DNA from: Parundibacterium terreum
Lineage (GTDB): Bacteria; Pseudomonadota; Gammaproteobacteria; Burkholderiales; Burkholderiaceae_D
Reading direction: 5' to 3'
Assembly (NCBI RefSeq): GCF_014636315.1
Contig: NZ_BMED01000007.1
Coordinates: forward strand, 207,219-271,218
DNA: 64,000 nt
The notes beneath the pieces are model-generated. The model made no database searches and was not told the origin of the DNA. It saw nothing but the letters and a program-made list of their open reading frames with translations. Below are positions 61,879 through 64,000 of this stretch, piece after piece. Position 1 is the stretch's first letter, and every line of letters begins with the position of its first letter. The translations under genes were made by a program, and so were the position numbers.

Positions 61879-62174
61879 ATGTGCTTCACTTCGTCAGGCA
61901 GTTCGTAGAAACTCGGGTGGCGATAGATTTTGTCGGCCGCCGGTTCGAATAATTCATCCTTGTCTTCCGGTGCGCTGGCGGTGATCGCATTGGATGGCAC
62001 GACCCAGATCGATACGCCTTCCTGGCGGCGGGTATATACATCGCGCGCCATCTGCAGTGCCTGCCTGGCATCGCAGGCATGCAGTGATCCGCAATGCTTG
62101 TGTTCCAGACCCTGCTTGCTGCGGATGAAAATTTCCCACAGCGGCCATTCCTGATGATTGCTTTGATCGCTCAT
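61875..62174 (-). CDS. paaB: Phenylacetyl-CoA epoxidase subunit PaaB
   Basis: 99 residues with the PaaB pattern WPLWEIFIRSKQGLEHKHCGSLHACDARQALQMARDVYTRRQEGVSIWVV. It is a small bridging subunit between PaaA and PaaC. The paaC ATG overlaps its stop by four bases. Confidence 0.95.
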   Translation of the reverse strand: MSDQSNHQEWPLWEIFIRSKQGLEHKHCGSLHACDARQALQMARDVYTRRQEGVSIWVVPSNAITASAPEDKDELFEPAADKIYRHPSFYELPDEVKHM

Positions 62175-62192
62175 TGTCTCTGTCCTTGCTGC

Positions 62193-63200
62193 TTACTTTC
62201 CGCCATGCTTCTTCGCATAGGCCATCGCCGCTTCCCTTACCCAGGTGCCGTCCTCATGTGCTTTCATTCGAGTGGACAGGCGCTCCTTGTTGCAAGGACC
62301 GTCGCCGCCCAGCACGCGCATGAATTCACTCCAGTCTATTTCGCCGAAATCGTAGTGGCTGCGCTCCTCATTCCACTTCAAGGCAGGATCGGGGATGCTC
62401 AAGCCTAATAACTCGGCCTGTGGTACCGTGGCGTCGATAAATTTCTGCCGCAGCGCGTCGTTGGAAATACGCTTGATGCCCCATTCCATTGATTGCCGGG
62501 AGTTCGGCGAACTGTCGTCGTTAGGCCCGAACATCATTACGGTAGGCCACCACCAGCGGTTCAAGGCATCCTGCGCCATCGCTTTCTGGGCCGGCGTGCC
62601 CTTGCACAGGCTGAGCATGATGTCGAAGCCTTGCCGCTGATGGAAAGACTCTTCCTTGCAGATGCGGATCATCGCGCGCGCATAAGGCCCGTAGCTGCAA
62701 CGGCATAGCGGCACCTGGTTCATGATGGCGGCGCCATCCACCAGCCAGCCTATGGCGCCCATGTCGGCCCAGGTGAGCGTCGGATAATTGAAGATGGAGG
62801 AATACTTGGCGCGGCCGCTGTGCAGCGCGTCTAGCATTTGCTCGCGTGAAGTGCCCAGGGTTTCTGCCGCTGCATATAAGTATAGGCCGTGGCCGCCTTC
62901 GTCCTGTACTTTTGCCAACAGTATCGCTTTGCGTTTCAGGCTGGGCGCGCGGGTAATCCAGTTCCCTTCCGGCAGCATGCCTATGATCTCGGAATGGGCA
63001 TGCTGGCTGATCTGGCGCACCAGCGTTTTGCGGTAGGCGTCCGGCATCCAGTCCTGGGCTTCGATTTTTTGTTCTTTTGCCAGCGCGGCCTCAAATCTGG
63101 CCTGTTGTTGCGAAGCAAGCCTGGCCTGCGTCTCGCTGAGTTGCGGCGCCTTATCTTCCTGCAGGTCTTTGGTCGGCAAATCAAGTGCTTGGGTATACAT
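62193..63200 (-). CDS. paaA: Phenylacetyl-CoA epoxidase catalytic subunit PaaA
   Basis: 335 residues with a ferritin-like di-iron fold. Metal-binding motifs: an E-x-x-H pair in KVQDEGGHGLYLY and in KEESFHQRQG. It oxidises phenylacetyl-CoA to the 1,2-epoxide with O2 as the catalytic subunit of the PaaABCE complex. It is the first gene of the operon, with the PaaR-like operator upstream. The other pathway genes (paaK, paaG, paaZ) are not in the window. Confidence 0.97.
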   Translation of the reverse strand: MYTQALDLPTKDLQEDKAPQLSETQARLASQQQARFEAALAKEQKIEAQDWMPDAYRKTLVRQISQHAHSEIIGMLPEGNWITRAPSLKRKAILLAKVQDEGGHGLYLYAAAETLGTSREQMLDALHSGRAKYSSIFNYPTLTWADMGAIGWLVDGAAIMNQVPLCRCSYGPYARAMIRICKEESFHQRQGFDIMLSLCKGTPAQKAMAQDALNRWWWPTVMMFGPNDDSSPNSRQSMEWGIKRISNDALRQKFIDATVPQAELLGLSIPDPALKWNEERSHYDFGEIDWSEFMRVLGGDGPCNKERLSTRMKAHEDGTWVREAAMAYAKKHGGK

Positions 63201-63296
63201 GGCGGACTCGCTGATGTCGATTCAGGACATTGCCGCACTGGAAAAGAGAAAATACCTGGTCGCTCGCGGCTGCCGTTTGAGTATATATTAAATAAA

Positions 63297-63308
63297 CCGA
63301 CTGGTCGG
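63297..63308. promoter_or_regulatory. Candidate PaaR operator upstream of paaA
   Basis: A perfect inverted repeat CCGAC-TG-GTCGG. It lies 97 bases before the paaA ATG, next to an AT-rich -10-like stretch with TATACT on the minus strand. Its CCGAC/GTCGG form resembles known betaproteobacterial PaaR sites. Confidence 0.65.
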
Positions 63309-63428
63309 ACTATTTATTATTCGGCCTGAAAATCCATGCTTAATTGATGTTCAAAGGGAAACTTTGATGCTTTATTGAGCAAAATCAGGCGGTGAGCACA
63401 AATTTTCAGTATCATTCGCAAATAGGTG

Positions 63429-63457
63429 TTGACAGGTGTTCGAGACATCTTCATAAT
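63429..63457 (+). promoter_or_regulatory. Sigma-70 promoter of the tRNA-tuf operon
   Basis: A perfect -35 TTGACA (63429-63434), a 17-base spacer and a -10 CATAAT (63452-63457), followed by a GC-rich discriminator CCGGGG. This form is typical of stable-RNA promoters under stringent control. It lies 15 bases before tRNA-Tyr. Confidence 0.85.
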
Positions 63458-63471
63458 CCGGGGTTCCCTAC

Positions 63472-63556
<85 letters not shown>

Positions 63557-63593
63557 TAGGTAAAGAATTATTGCGGCTGAAGTGGTAGCCCCT

Positions 63594-63667
63594 GCGGGTG
63601 TAGCTCAATGGTAGAGCTGAAGCCTTCCAAGCTTATGACGAGGGTTCGATTCCCTTCACCCGCTCCA
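63594..63667 (+). tRNA. tRNA-Gly (anticodon TCC)
   Basis: A 74-base tRNA with encoded CCA. Acceptor GCGGGTG pairs with CACCCGC, TTCGATTC T-loop, and anticodon TCC at 63626-63628. It lies 37 bases after tRNA-Tyr. Confidence 0.96.
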
Positions 63668-63707
63668 GTTAAGTGCTTGTGATGTTGTATTTTGCGCGAG
63701 CCGTGCT

Positions 63708-63782
<75 letters not shown>

Positions 63783-63877
63783 TTAGTATTGCAGCGTGTC
63801 TCAAAGTTTCTGGTTTTAATCTTTAAGTTGTCGGGCGCGTGCCTGAGCATACTCATCAAAATCGTTAGGAGTCTAAA

Positions 63878-64000
63878 ATGGCAAAAGGTAAGTTCGAACG
63901 CACCAAGCCGCACGTGAACGTGGGCACAATTGGTCACGTAGATCATGGTAAAACCACATTGACAGCAGCGATCGCGACAGTATTGTCCAAGAAGTTTGGC
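63878..64000 (+). CDS. tuf: Elongation factor Tu, 5' end (runs past the window)
   Basis: The first 41 codons of EF-Tu. It begins AKGKFERTKPHVNVGTIGHV, then the P-loop GHVDHGKTT. EF-Tu carries aminoacyl-tRNA to the ribosome. A TTAGGAG site lies seven bases before the ATG. It is the last visible gene of the tRNA-Tyr/Gly/Thr/tuf operon; betaproteobacteria usually continue with tRNA-Trp, secE and nusG. Confidence 0.97.
   Translation, partial: MAKGKFERTKPHVNVGTIGHVDHGKTTLTAAIATVLSKKFG

Overview
The window looks like a chromosomal stretch of a betaproteobacterium of the order Burkholderiales, most likely family Oxalobacteraceae (Herminiimonas/Janthinobacterium-like). This is inferred from gene content: a tRNA-Tyr/Gly/Thr/tuf operon, a TetR-type paaR next to paaABCDE, a DUF4148 exported protein, GlmU/GlmS, BkdA1A2B and TtcA. 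It also fits the frequent Ile-ATA codon before Gly codons seen across most of the window. Species cannot be fixed without a search.

Layout. (1) 1-3.4 kb is a visibly AT-richer accessory segment. It carries a PD-(D/E)xK-like nuclease cut by the window edge, an overlapping intact Ser/Thr protein kinase, a tightly linked protein of unknown family (possibly a TIM barrel), and then a YegP-type gene and a relic of a membrane protein. The first three form a candidate undescribed defence or stress operon. (2) 3.4-15.1 kb is a detoxification/redox block: a chloramphenicol acetyltransferase-like gene, two alpha/beta hydrolases, YciI-like, three SDRs, a glutathione transferase, an Old Yellow Enzyme, DUF427, a thiolase and one LysR regulator. 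Three promoters here share a 37-bp bipartite motif and probably form one regulon. (3) 15.1-28.2 kb holds glmS, Lrp- and Crp-type regulators, an HD-domain protein, an aldolase-like gene, SDRs, azlCD, glmU, an ECF sigma/anti-sigma pair and a DUF4148 protein. (4) 28.4-34.8 kb resembles the E. coli ynbABCD locus: a CdsA-like cytidylyltransferase, a hydrolase-methyltransferase fusion, a CDP-alcohol phosphatidyltransferase and a PAP2/dual-specificity phosphatase, plus a patatin-like protein and an SDR. It has all the steps expected for making and modifying a phospholipid of unknown headgroup. (5) 34.9-43.2 kb: branched-chain 2-oxoacid dehydrogenase E1alpha/E1beta/E2, ttcA, folB with a folM-like reductase, a MidA-type methyltransferase and DUF2905. 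(6) 43.3-56.9 kb: a degenerate receiver-TPR protein with an HDOD protein, YfgD-type ArsC, a UPF0016 manganese exporter behind a yybP-ykoY riboswitch, a Kef-type antiporter with its flavoprotein, a LysR/SDR pair, a DUF5610-like protein, a CpdB-like lipoprotein and an MgtC-like protein. (7) 56.9-63.3 kb: cytochrome c and metallo-hydrolase-fold genes next to paaR and the phenylacetyl-CoA epoxidase operon paaABCDE, with a candidate PaaR operator before paaA. (8) 63.4-64 kb: a strong sigma-70 promoter, tRNA-Tyr, tRNA-Gly, tRNA-Thr and the start of tuf.

No insertion sequence, rRNA or CRISPR array was seen.
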